A stretch of DNA of 64,000 nucleotides. Origin: VXYL01 sp963665195. Its GTDB lineage: Bacteria; Pseudomonadota; Gammaproteobacteria; Pseudomonadales; Azotimanducaceae. Positions 31,531-39,810 of the stretch are shown piece after piece. A program made the translations under genes and the position numbers. The DNA lies in NCBI GenBank assembly GCA_963665195.1, contig OY762070.1, positions 4,030,001 to 4,094,000 on the forward strand. Direction: 5' to 3'. The notes below the pieces were generated by a model. The model had not been told where the DNA came from, ran no database searches, and saw nothing but the letters and a program-made list of their open reading frames with translations. Within the stretch, counting starts at the first letter, position 1, and each line of letters opens with the position of its first letter.

Positions 31531-33729
31531 ATGAAACTCAGACTATTACTTTTGCCGACCGCGGCAGCATCGCTGGCCTCAGCCGCACTCGCGGAAGAAG
31601 CTCCCGCAGAGCAGGAACCGGAGGCCATCGAGGAGGTCGTCGTCCTCGCGCACCCGCTCGGCAACGAAGGACTCGCGCAGGCCAGCGACGTGCTGGACGC
31701 CGACGAACTCGAACGCAAGGCGGTGGACAACATCGGCGCCACCGTGGGCAATGAGCCCGGCATCCACAACAGTTCCTTCGGCACGGGCGCGGGGCGCCCG
31801 GTCATCCACGGCCTCGGCGGCGCGCGCGTGCGCATCATGGAGGACCGGATCGACACGCTTGACGTTTCCGTCAGCAGCGGCGATCACGCCGTCACGGTGG
31901 ACCCTTTCGTGGCCGAGCGCGTGGAAGTCCTGAAAGGTTCGTCGACGCTGCTCTACGGCTCCGGTGCCATCGGCGGCGTGGTCGATGTGCAGACGGGACG
32001 CATCCTGGACGAAGTGCCGGAGCGCGTCCACGGCGCTTTCCACCTGCAAGGCTCGGACAACGGCAACGGCCGGAACGGGGCGCTGCGCCTTGACGGCGGC
32101 GGCGGCAACGTGGCTTGGCACATCGACGCCTTCGCCCGCGAGGCGGATGACTACGACATTCCCGGGTTCGCCGAGTCCGCCGCCCAACGCGCCCGGGAGG
32201 AAGAAGAAGAGCACCACGACGAGCACGGCGACGAACACGCCGAGGACCACGACGACGACCACGACGACCACGGAGACGAGCACGACGAGGAGGAAGTCCA
32301 CGGGCATCTGCCCGGCAGCGGCGTCGACGTCCGCGGCGGTTCGGCCGGCTTCTCCTTCGTGGGCGAGCGCGGTTTCCTCGGCATCGCCGTCAGCCGCCTC
32401 GACTCCGAGTACGGCATCCCCGGCCACAGCCACGCCCACGGGCACCACGACGACGAGCACGATGAGCACGGCGACGACCATGACGACGGGCATGCCGACG
32501 ACCACGACGAACACGACGCCGACCACGATGAACACGGCGACGAGCACAGCGACGAGGGCACGCCGGTGGTCATCCTCGATCAGACGCGCATCGACTTGGA
32601 GGCTGTCCTGGACGACCCGTTCGGCGGCTTTGAGAGCCTCGACCTTCGCCTCGGCATCAACGATTACGAGCATGTGGAGAACGAAGCCGGCGAGGCGGGA
32701 ACTGCCTTCGCGAACTCGGCCTGGGAAGCGCGCGCGGAACTGACGCACGGTCCGGCGGCGGGCTGGAGCGGCGCCCTGGGCGCCCAGTTCGGCAACCGCG
32801 AGTTCTCCGTGGTCGGCGAAGAGGCCTTCACGCCCCCCGTCGACACGTCGTCCTTCGGCCTCTTCTGGGTCGGCGAACGCTCCCTTGGCGAGGTCGGTCT
32901 CGAGGCGGGCGTGCGCCTGGATAGAGTCGAGCACACCCCCGCGAACGGTAGCAGCCGCGACTTCACCAGCAGCAGCGCTTCGGTCGGCCTGATCGTGCCG
33001 CTCGGCGAGGGCTGGGAGTGTACGCTGCTGGCCGACTACTCGTCCCGCGCGCCGGTGGGCGAGGAGCTCTTCTCCGACAGCCCCCACCCCGGCACGGGCG
33101 CCTACGAGATCGGCGATCCCGGCCTCGACCGGGAGCAGGCCCGCAACTTGGCGGCGACGCTCACCGGCGGCGGCAGCGGACGGTCCGTGCGTGGAACCTT
33201 CTATTTCACGAGCTTTGCGGACTTCATCTACCAGGCCGCGACGGGCGAAGAAAGGGATGGCTTCGACGTGCGCCGCTACGCGCAAGCCGACGCGACGTTC
33301 ACGGGCTTCGAGGTGGAAGGCCGCGTCACCGTCGCCGAGTGGAGCGCCGGTTCGCTCGACCTCGGCGCTTTCTTCGACACGGTGTCGCCGAAGCTCGACG
33401 TCCCCGGCAACGACAACCTGCCGCTCATTCCGCCCAATCGGGTTGGCGTGTCCCTCGACTTCACCGGTGGCCGCCTGCGCGCCAGCGTCGACTACGTGCG
33501 GGCCTTCGAGCAGGACGACATCGCGGACTTCGAGCTGCCGTCGGACTCCTACGACGACCTGCGCGCGCGAGTCGCCTGGCGCCTTACCCAGGGCGACAGG
33601 ACGGTCGACGTGTTCCTCGCCGGACGCAACCTCACCGACGACGAGCAGCGGCTGCACACCTCCGTGGTCAAGGACCTGGCGCCGCAGCCCGGACGCACTG
33701 TTGAAGCGGGACTGCGCATGCGCTTCTGA
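31531..33729 (+). CDS. TonB-dependent zinc receptor (ZnuD-like)
   Basis: 732 aa outer-membrane receptor. A signal peptide (LLLLPTAAASLASAALAEE) is followed by a plug domain: IEEVVVLAHPLGNEG (TonB-box region), GNEPGIHNSSFGTGAGRPVI, GGARVRIMEDRIDTLDVS and VEVLKGSSTLLYGSGAIGGV. The barrel ends at the terminal Phe in LRMRF. Two long external loops are extremely His/Asp/Glu-rich (residues about 222-256 and 300-345), as in ZnuD zinc receptors. A nearby Zur-like site and a CxxCxxC protein support zinc. Nickel or cobalt remain possible substrates. Confidence 0.88.
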   Translation: MKLRLLLLPTAAASLASAALAEEAPAEQEPEAIEEVVVLAHPLGNEGLAQASDVLDADELERKAVDNIGATVGNEPGIHNSSFGTGAGRPVIHGLGGARVRIMEDRIDTLDVSVSSGDHAVTVDPFVAERVEVLKGSSTLLYGSGAIGGVVDVQTGRILDEVPERVHGAFHLQGSDNGNGRNGALRLDGGGGNVAWHIDAFAREADDYDIPGFAESAAQRAREEEEEHHDEHGDEHAEDHDDDHDDHGDEHDEEEVHGHLPGSGVDVRGGSAGFSFVGERGFLGIAVSRLDSEYGIPGHSHAHGHHDDEHDEHGDDHDDGHADDHDEHDADHDEHGDEHSDEGTPVVILDQTRIDLEAVLDDPFGGFESLDLRLGINDYEHVENEAGEAGTAFANSAWEARAELTHGPAAGWSGALGAQFGNREFSVVGEEAFTPPVDTSSFGLFWVGERSLGEVGLEAGVRLDRVEHTPANGSSRDFTSSSASVGLIVPLGEGWECTLLADYSSRAPVGEELFSDSPHPGTGAYEIGDPGLDREQARNLAATLTGGGSGRSVRGTFYFTSFADFIYQAATGEERDGFDVRRYAQADATFTGFEVEGRVTVAEWSAGSLDLGAFFDTVSPKLDVPGNDNLPLIPPNRVGVSLDFTGGRLRASVDYVRAFEQDDIADFELPSDSYDDLRARVAWRLTQGDRTVDVFLAGRNLTDDEQRLHTSVVKDLAPQPGRTVEAGLRMRF

Positions 33730-33809
33730 CCCTGCACGCGATCTCCCGCACGGTCGAGACGTTTCTGAAGGTAAGCCTGTCCACGCCTGCGAAGCGTCGC
33801 CTGGTCGAG

Positions 33810-35180
33810 TTACGCGACGGCCGCCTGCCGGGAAGGCACATCGATGTCCGCGCCGACGCTGGCAAGGCGTCCGGGCACGTTCACGTAGCCGCGTTCGATG
33901 AAACGCGTGCCGAAGATCGTGCTCTCGCCGTCGGCGATGAGCGCCGCAAGCAGGTAGGCAAACCCGGCCCGCAGGTCGGGAATCCCGATCTGCCGTCCCG
34001 CCAGTGGGGTCGGGCCCTGGACGATGGCGCTGTGCGGGAAGTTGCGGTCGGTGAAGCGGCACTCCTTGCCGCCGAGGCAATCCTTGGTCAGCGTGATGTT
34101 GGCGCCCATCTCGTTCAGCGTGCTGGTGTAGCCGAAGCGCTTTTCGTAGACCGTCTCGTGGACGACCGAGACACCCTCCGCCTGGGTCAGGAGCGTCACC
34201 ATCGGCTGCTGCCAGTCCGTCATGAAGCCGGGATGCACGTCCGTCTCGATGTGGATGGGGTCCAGCCGGTCGCGGGCCCGGAAGAAAGTGATGGCCTCGG
34301 CGTCCACCTCGAACCCGCCGCCGATCTTTCGCAGGGTGTTGAGGAACGTGATCATGGCGGCCTGGTCCGCGCCTTCGATGCGGATGCGGCCGCCGGTCGC
34401 GACGGCCGCCATGGCGAAGGACGCCACTTCGATACGGTCGCGAACGGGATCGTGGCTCGCGCCGGAAAGCCGTTCCACGCCCTCGATGACGATCTTTCGG
34501 TCGGTGTCGATCTGAATGAGGGCGCCCATCTTCTGCAGGAAGAGCACGGTATCGACGATCTCCGGTTCCACCGCGGCGTTATCGATCACCGTGGTCCCTT
34601 CCGCCAGGCACGCTGCGAAGATCGCGTTCTCCGTGGCGCCGACACTGGGGTAGGGGAGCGCCAGCACGGTGCCTCGAAGCCGGTCCGCCCTGGCGGTGTA
34701 GCCCTCATCGTCCTCGTCGATCTCGGCGCCCATCTTCCGCAGCAGGTCGATGTGGAAGTCGATGGGCCGCTCGCCGATGTTGCAGCCGCCAACCACGGGT
34801 ACCCGGGCCACGCCTGCCCGGTGGAGCAGCGGAGCGATCAGGAGCACGGGAATCCGGTTGACCCCCGAGTAGCGCTCGCCGACTGCGGTAGACGTGATCT
34901 CGGGGGTTGCCAGGTCGACGGCGCCGTCTTCGCGGCGGTCGTACGCCGTCCCGATTTCCGCCAGCATGTCGAGGACGACGTCGATTTCCGTAATGTCCGG
35001 CACATCGTGCAACCGGCAGGGTTCCTTGGTGAGAAGGGAGCCGACCAGTTGCTTGGTTACCGCGTTCTTCGCGGTCTGGGCGCGAATGCTGCCTCGCAGG
35101 GGACGATGTCCGCGTATTCGATATGCGTTAAGACTGGCGTCGGGCACCACTTCGGGGTCGGTCGGGAACGTCGGGAACAA
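33810..35180 (-). CDS. UDP-N-acetylglucosamine 1-carboxyvinyltransferase (MurA) homologue
   Basis: 456 aa from TTG 35180 (start uncertain; homology begins near residue 17). MurA transfers enolpyruvate from PEP to UDP-GlcNAc, the first committed step of peptidoglycan synthesis. Key residues are visible: K38-N39 in AQTAKNAVTK, catalytic C133 in VVGGCNIGERPIDFHID, VGATENAIFAACLAEGTT, Asp in HPGFMTDWQQP, and Arg in DLRAGFAYLLAALIADG. It is somewhat longer than typical MurA (about 420), and insertions (EDDEGY, DRREDGAVD) hint at a divergent paralogue. Whether it is the only murA in the genome cannot be told. Convergent with the zinc receptor. Confidence 0.85.
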   Translation of the reverse strand: MFPTFPTDPEVVPDASLNAYRIRGHRPLRGSIRAQTAKNAVTKQLVGSLLTKEPCRLHDVPDITEIDVVLDMLAEIGTAYDRREDGAVDLATPEITSTAVGERYSGVNRIPVLLIAPLLHRAGVARVPVVGGCNIGERPIDFHIDLLRKMGAEIDEDDEGYTARADRLRGTVLALPYPSVGATENAIFAACLAEGTTVIDNAAVEPEIVDTVLFLQKMGALIQIDTDRKIVIEGVERLSGASHDPVRDRIEVASFAMAAVATGGRIRIEGADQAAMITFLNTLRKIGGGFEVDAEAITFFRARDRLDPIHIETDVHPGFMTDWQQPMVTLLTQAEGVSVVHETVYEKRFGYTSTLNEMGANITLTKDCLGGKECRFTDRNFPHSAIVQGPTPLAGRQIGIPDLRAGFAYLLAALIADGESTIFGTRFIERGYVNVPGRLASVGADIDVPSRQAAVA

Positions 35181-35252
35181 GTGCGTGATTTAAATGGAAA
35201 GCCAGGGTGAATGGAAGTGGGAAAAGGGAGATCTCAGGGCGTGCCGGCTACA

Positions 35253-35689
35253 GGCCGGATGTGGCGGGTGGCGCATCATCGCCGCCACCATGCCCAGCGG
35301 ACGCCGGCGATCCGCACGAGGCGGGGTGCGCCTTCTGGTGGTCGCACATGGGCTGGTTTCCTGTGCAAGGCCGGCTTCGACACCCGGCTCGGCCGCGTGC
35401 GCGATCTGGCGCGATTCCCGGAACTGCGCTGGCTATACCGCTTCGATTGGCTGCCGCCGACGCTGTTCGCCGCCGGCCTCTTCGCGCTCGGCGAGGCGTT
35501 GCCAGGCACCGACGGCTGGCAGCTTCTGGTGTGGGTTACGTGATGGCCACCGTGGCGCTGCTGCACGCGACCTTTCTGGTGAACGCCCTGGGCCATCGCC
35601 AGGGCCGGCACGACTTCGACACCACGGACGCCAGCCGCAACAGCGCGTGGCTGGCGCTCATCACCCTTGGCGAGGGCTGGCACAACAAT
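35253..35689 (+). pseudogene. Acyl-CoA (delta-9) desaturase remnant with several frameshifts
   Basis: Fragments of a membrane fatty-acid desaturase appear in alternating frames: VAHHRRHHAQ (His box 2) near 35275, FWWSHMGWF near 35336, LARFPELRWLYRFDWLPPT near 35410, and VALLHATFLVNALGH then ITLGEGWHNN (His box 3) near 35550-35689. At least three frame changes are needed. The N-terminal third with the first His box is missing, and the last residues stop abruptly at a junction with sufT DNA. Clearly non-functional. Confidence 0.8.
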
Positions 35690-35933
35690 CCCCGTCAACA
35701 TCGTGGACCTGGGGCTGGTCTAGGGCTGCGATGTCGACGCGGGCCGCGTGCGCGTGGAGTTGACGCTCACGGCACCCGGCTGCGGCACGGGGCCGGTGCT
35801 GGTGCAGGATGTCGAACGGCGCGTGGCAAGGGTGCCGCACATGCGGGAGGTGGATGTGGAGCTGGTCTTCGATCCGCCCTGGGAACGCTCCATGATGACC
35901 GAGGAGGCCCAACTCGAACTGGGCCTGTACTGA
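35688..35933 (+). pseudogene. Truncated sufT duplicate
   Basis: Corresponds to sufT from codon 93 to the end (VNIVDLGLV, then TLTAPGCGTGPVLVQDVE and DPPWERSMMTEEAQLELGLY). The 5' half is replaced by desaturase DNA, and the codon after GLV is TAG (35721-35723) where the intact copy has TAC. The 3' end keeps the TGATG overlap with the following sufE. Confidence 0.85.
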
Positions 35934-36349
35934 TGGCGGTGCCAGCGCTCGACGACGTGCGGTCGAGCTTCGAGTTCTTCGATTCGTGGCAGGACAAGTA
36001 CCGCTTCCTCATCGACATGGGCAAGGCGCTGGACGACCTGCCCGTCGAGCATCGCATAGAAGAAAACCTCGTGCGCGGCTGCCAGAGCCAGGTCTGGCTG
36101 GTGCCGAGGTTCGATGCCGCGGCGAACCGCCTGCATCTGGCCATCGACAGCGACGCGCATATCGTTCGCGGCCTCATCGCCATCGTCCTCGCCGCCTACG
36201 ACGGCAAGTCTCTGGCGGAGGTCCTCGCCTTCCCCATCGAGGGCCTGTTCGACGAGCTGGAGCTGGTGGCGCATCTGAGCCCGACCCGCGGCAACGGCCT
36301 ACGGGCGATGGTGGAGCAGATCCGCCGACTGGCGGCCGACCGCGCCTGA
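35933..36349 (+). CDS. sufE: SufE sulfur acceptor, copy 2
   Basis: 138 aa, complete, with acceptor C50 in NLVRGCQSQVWL. Differences from copy 1 are scattered and mostly conservative (FEFFDSWQDK for FAFFDSWEDK; ADRA at the C-terminus for VECA), so the duplication is not recent. It lies behind the broken sufT fragment; its own promoter is not obvious, and expression may depend on read-through. It may be functionally redundant with 30546-30962. Confidence 0.9.
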   Translation: MAVPALDDVRSSFEFFDSWQDKYRFLIDMGKALDDLPVEHRIEENLVRGCQSQVWLVPRFDAAANRLHLAIDSDAHIVRGLIAIVLAAYDGKSLAEVLAFPIEGLFDELELVAHLSPTRGNGLRAMVEQIRRLAADRA

Positions 36350-36359
36350 AGCGCGCCGA

Positions 36360-37076
36360 TCAACCCTCGGCGGGGGCCGTCTGGCAGTCGTAGTCGCTGT
36401 AGTCCACACGGAGGTCGATCTCGACCATCTCGTCGGTGATCTGCATCCTGAAGCGGCCGGCGGCTTCCATCGAACGCACCACGACGCCGGCGGCGGGATC
36501 CTCGGCAAAGGTCAAGAGGCGGCGAACCTCGTAGGCCTCGACGGTCGGCATCATCACGAACCGCGCCGTGTTCTCGATCGCGAGGCGCAGCGGCAGCAGA
36601 TCGGCCTTCCGTACGCGTAGCGAGCCGCGCAGCTTGCCTGCGACCTCGCGCTCCTCGTCGGAGTCCGCCGGTTCGCCGAGGGCCTCCTCGGCGGGCTGGA
36701 AGGCGAACGTCACGGTGTCGGCGTCCTCGCTGGCGATGCTGGACGTTTCGGAGTCGATGAACTCCCGCCATGGCTCGCTCGGCAGGTGTGCCGAGTCCCG
36801 CATGGGTATCCCCAGCGCGTAGTCCTGCAGCGCTTCCGCCGACGGCGGCTGGCCATGATCGGAGAGCAGTTCCCAGCGGTCCGGCGGCGTGAAGCGCTCC
36901 ACTCGGGCCAAGGCTTGGTCGCCAAGACTCACCGCGACGGTAACGGCGCACGCCACATCCGGGCGCACCGGATGGGCCGCGAGCACGTCCTCGATGCGCG
37001 GCTCGTTGGCGAGCCCGGCGTACCCCATCCAGGCGACTGCGAGGATGGCCGCGAGTTTGGTTCGTCGATCAAGCAT
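36360..37076 (-). CDS. Exported protein of unknown function, tandem family member A
   Basis: 238 aa from the ATG at 37076. A signal peptide (KLAAILAVAWMGYAGLANE) is followed by IEDVLAAHPVRPDVACAVTV, ERFTPPDRWELL near 66, EDADTVTFAF near 120, a KLRGSLRVRKADLLPLRLAI block near 150 and VVVRSMEAAGRFRM near 200, ending in DYSDYDC. Two Cys (one near the start, one in the last motif) may form a disulfide. No family recognised. Homologous to 37567-38250 and to the truncated copy between them. Confidence 0.75.
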   Translation of the reverse strand: MLDRRTKLAAILAVAWMGYAGLANEPRIEDVLAAHPVRPDVACAVTVAVSLGDQALARVERFTPPDRWELLSDHGQPPSAEALQDYALGIPMRDSAHLPSEPWREFIDSETSSIASEDADTVTFAFQPAEEALGEPADSDEEREVAGKLRGSLRVRKADLLPLRLAIENTARFVMMPTVEAYEVRRLLTFAEDPAAGVVVRSMEAAGRFRMQITDEMVEIDLRVDYSDYDCQTAPAEG

Positions 37077-37097
37077 GTGGCTTCCCAACGGTGCGCG

Positions 37098-37559
37098 TCA
37101 GTCCGCGTCCGGCGCCCGAGCATGGCAGCCATAGTCGCCGAAATCTTGGCGCAGGTCGAGTGACGCCACCGTCTCTTCCTCTCCAGGCTCTCCCGAGTCT
37201 CCCGGCAGCAGCTTGAAATCCCCGGCGCGCGCCATCGAGCGCATGACGACGCCTGCAACGGGTTCCCGCATCAAGGTCAGCGTAAGCCGGACGTTCCCCG
37301 CCTCGATGGTGGGGCCGACCAAGAGGGGCGCCATGCTCTCGATAATGAGCTGTAAGGGAAGCAGGTCTCGCTCCCGTACGCTGAGCGACCCGCGCAGCTC
37401 GTCGCCGATCCTGCTCTCGCCGTTGATCCCGACGAACTCGGCGAAGAAGCCCCCAGGCCGAAAGGTGAAGGTCAGCGTGTCGGCGTCCGCGCTTGCGAGG
37501 ATGGCCGTACCGGGCTCGAGCCGGTTCGATGGCACCTTGCCCAACTGTGCCCACCAAGC
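37098..37559 (-). pseudogene. Truncated tandem family member B
   Basis: The frame aligns with members A and C from their ADTVTFAF region onward (SADADTLTFTFRPGG, LRGSLSVRERDLLPLQLIIE, VVMRSMARAGDFKL, QDFGDYGCHA) but lacks the signal peptide and the first roughly 100 residues. Its coding DNA starts within a few bases of the stop codon of member C, which marks the deletion junction. A TTG at 37544 could start a 148-aa cytoplasmic product, but export would be lost. Confidence 0.7.
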
Positions 37560-37566
37560 TGGCGGC

Positions 37567-38250
37567 TCAGCCCTCGTCCGGCGCCGCCACGGCGCAGTCG
37601 TAGTCGCTTAACTCGATCCGCGTCTCGCTCTGCATCTTCTTGATCACCAGCATCTTGCCGCGCATGGCCATATCCATGGAACGCAGCAACACGGCGCCGG
37701 TGGCGGCGTCCCGGGCGTAGGTGGTGCGCAGGTGGAACTCCTGCAGCTTGACGGTGGGCGCTGGCGAGATCGGTTCGGTGTTCTCCATGGCGAACTCCAG
37801 CGGCAGCAGGCCATCTTTCCGAACGGTCAGCGTGCCGCGTACCTTGTCGGCCATCTTCTCGGGGCGCATCTTCGTCTCGAAGGCGAACGTCACGGTTTCT
37901 GCATCCTCGTTCGCGATCGCTGCGGTCTCGGTCTTGATGAGTTCGCTCAAGCCGATGTCCCCCGGTGCGCCGCGTTGCCCGCGCCGCTGCTCCGCTTCGC
38001 CCGCGTAGTCTGCAAGCGCCTCGGCGGAGGGCGCCTCGCCATTCACCGTGAGGAGTTCCCAGCCGTCCGGCGGCGTGAACCGCTCGACGCGCACTTCGCC
38101 CGGGTAGTCGTCCGACGAGGTGGAGGTGGTGGCATAGCTGCATTCGATGTCCGGCCGCGGCGGGTTGGCGGCGATGACGTCTTCGATGTTCGGCGCAGCC
38201 GCGGCTTCGATGCAGATGGCTGCCGCCGCGAAGGCCCAGATTCGTCTCAT
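37567..38250 (-). CDS. Exported protein of unknown function, tandem family member C
   Basis: 227 aa from the ATG at 38250. Signal peptide (IWAFAAAAICIEAAAAP), then IEDVIAANPPRPDIECSY, VERFTPPDGWELLTVNGEAP, EDAETVTFAFETK, KVRGTLTVRKDGLLPLEFAM, GAVLLRSMDMAMRGKML, and the terminal LSDYDC. The shared blocks show it belongs with 36360-37076. First gene of the minus-strand cluster, divergent from the acyl-CoA ligase 39 bp away. Confidence 0.75.
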   Translation of the reverse strand: MRRIWAFAAAAICIEAAAAPNIEDVIAANPPRPDIECSYATTSTSSDDYPGEVRVERFTPPDGWELLTVNGEAPSAEALADYAGEAEQRRGQRGAPGDIGLSELIKTETAAIANEDAETVTFAFETKMRPEKMADKVRGTLTVRKDGLLPLEFAMENTEPISPAPTVKLQEFHLRTTYARDAATGAVLLRSMDMAMRGKMLVIKKMQSETRIELSDYDCAVAAPDEG

Positions 38251-38289
38251 ACCGAAGCTCCGTTGACTGACGCTGATAGACTGCCCGGC

Positions 38290-39810
38290 ATGAGCCGAGT
38301 TCAAGACCTCCTCGCCGCCAGCGACCGCACGGCGATCTGTGCACCATCGCGACCGGGCCTATCCTACGCCGACCTCATCTCGCAATCCGCGACCGTCGGC
38401 GGGCAGCTTCGAGCCTACGGCATCGGCGCGGAGGATCGCGTCGCCATCGTGCTGCCGAACGGCCCCGCCATGGCCAGCGCCTTCGTCTGCCTGGCCCCGT
38501 GGTGCGCGACCGCGCCGCTGAACCCTGCCTACAAGGCGGACGAGTTCGACTTCTACCTCGGCGACTTGGAGGCCCGCGCCCTGCTGGTCGAAAAGGATTC
38601 CGCATCACCGGCTGTCGACGTGGCGCAGCGGCGAGGCATTAGCGTGCTGACGCTGGTGGAAGGCGAACGGGCGGGCGCACTGCGCCTGCACGAGCGGCAG
38701 CCCTGCGACCGCTCCGCGCCGCTCGGCGAGACCCCCGTCGAAGCGCGTTCCAGCGACGCGACGGCGCTCATCCTGCACACCTCCGGCACCACCGCGAAGC
38801 CGAAGATGGTGCCGCTCAGCCAAGCCAATCTCGTCGCCTCCGCCCGCAACATCCGCGAGACGCTCGCACTTACGCCCGAAGACCGCTGCCTGAACGTGAT
38901 GCCGCTGTTCCACATCCACGGCCTGATGGCGCCGGTGCTGGCGACGCTGGCGGCGGGCGCGGAGGTGGTCTGCACGCCGGGCTTCGACGCGCTGCGCTTC
39001 TTCGGCTGGCTCGACCAGGCGAAGCCCACTTGGTACAGCGCCGTGCCGACCATGCATCAAGCGATCCTCGCCCGCGCCAAGCGCAACGAGGAAGCCGTCG
39101 CGGGCAGCGACCTGCGCTTCATCCGTTCCTCGTCCGCATCGCTGCCGCCGCAGGTGATGGCCGCGCTGGAGGCCACCTTCGATGCGCCGGTGATCGAGGC
39201 CTACGCGATGACCGAGGCGGCGCATCAGATGTGCTCGAATCCGCTGCCGCCACGGGCGCGCAAGCCCGGCTTCGTGGGCCCGGCGGCAGGCCCGGAGGTG
39301 GCGATCATGGACGCGGGCGGCAACATCCTCGATTCTGGCGCAGAGGGCGAGATCGTCATCCGCGGCCCGAACGTCACCAGCGGCTACATCAACCGCCCGG
39401 AGGCCAATGCCACCGCCTTCCACGGCGACTGGTTCCGCACCGGCGACCAAGGCTTCATGGACGCCGACGGCTACGTAAAGATCACCGGGCGCTTGAAGGA
39501 GATCATCAACCGCGGCGGCGAGAAGGTGGCGCCCGTGGAAGTCGACGAGGTGCTCCTCGACCACGACGCCGTGCAGCAGGTCTGCACCTTCGCCATGCCG
39601 CACGACAAGCTCGGCGAGGAAGTGGCCGCGGCGGTGGTGCTCGCTCCCGACGCGGAAGTATCGGACAGAGAACTGCGCCGCTTCGCCGCCGAGCGGCTGG
39701 CGGACTTCAAGACGCCGCGCCGCATCGTCTTCGTCGACGAGATTCCCAAGGGCCCCACCGGCAAGATCCAGCGCATCGGCTTGGCGGACGCTCTGGGCCT
39801 GAACCCGTGA
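38290..39810 (+). CDS. Acyl-CoA synthetase (AMP-forming), oxalate-CoA ligase-like
   Basis: 506 aa. ANL-superfamily ligase: P-loop LHTSGTTAKPKM near 162, MPLFHIHGL near 203, RFIRSSSASLPPQVM near 277, YAMTEAAHQMCSNPLP near 306, GDWFRTGDQGFMD near 378 and RGGEKVAPVEVDE near 408, with the catalytic Lys in PTGKIQR near 493. The LFHIHGL, EAYAMTEAAHQM and SNPLP motifs are shared with plant AAE3 and yeast Pcs60 oxalate-CoA ligases. Oxalate as substrate is thus plausible but unproven. Overlaps the next gene by 4 bp (GTGA). Confidence 0.85.
   Translation: MSRVQDLLAASDRTAICAPSRPGLSYADLISQSATVGGQLRAYGIGAEDRVAIVLPNGPAMASAFVCLAPWCATAPLNPAYKADEFDFYLGDLEARALLVEKDSASPAVDVAQRRGISVLTLVEGERAGALRLHERQPCDRSAPLGETPVEARSSDATALILHTSGTTAKPKMVPLSQANLVASARNIRETLALTPEDRCLNVMPLFHIHGLMAPVLATLAAGAEVVCTPGFDALRFFGWLDQAKPTWYSAVPTMHQAILARAKRNEEAVAGSDLRFIRSSSASLPPQVMAALEATFDAPVIEAYAMTEAAHQMCSNPLPPRARKPGFVGPAAGPEVAIMDAGGNILDSGAEGEIVIRGPNVTSGYINRPEANATAFHGDWFRTGDQGFMDADGYVKITGRLKEIINRGGEKVAPVEVDEVLLDHDAVQQVCTFAMPHDKLGEEVAAAVVLAPDAEVSDRELRRFAAERLADFKTPRRIVFVDEIPKGPTGKIQRIGLADALGLNP

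Noticed and set aside
31579..34080. 833-aa open frame antisense to the zinc receptor
   Set aside because: High GC keeps the reverse frames open; the translation is low-complexity (Val/Val runs opposite the His/Asp loops) while the plus strand gives a complete TonB receptor.
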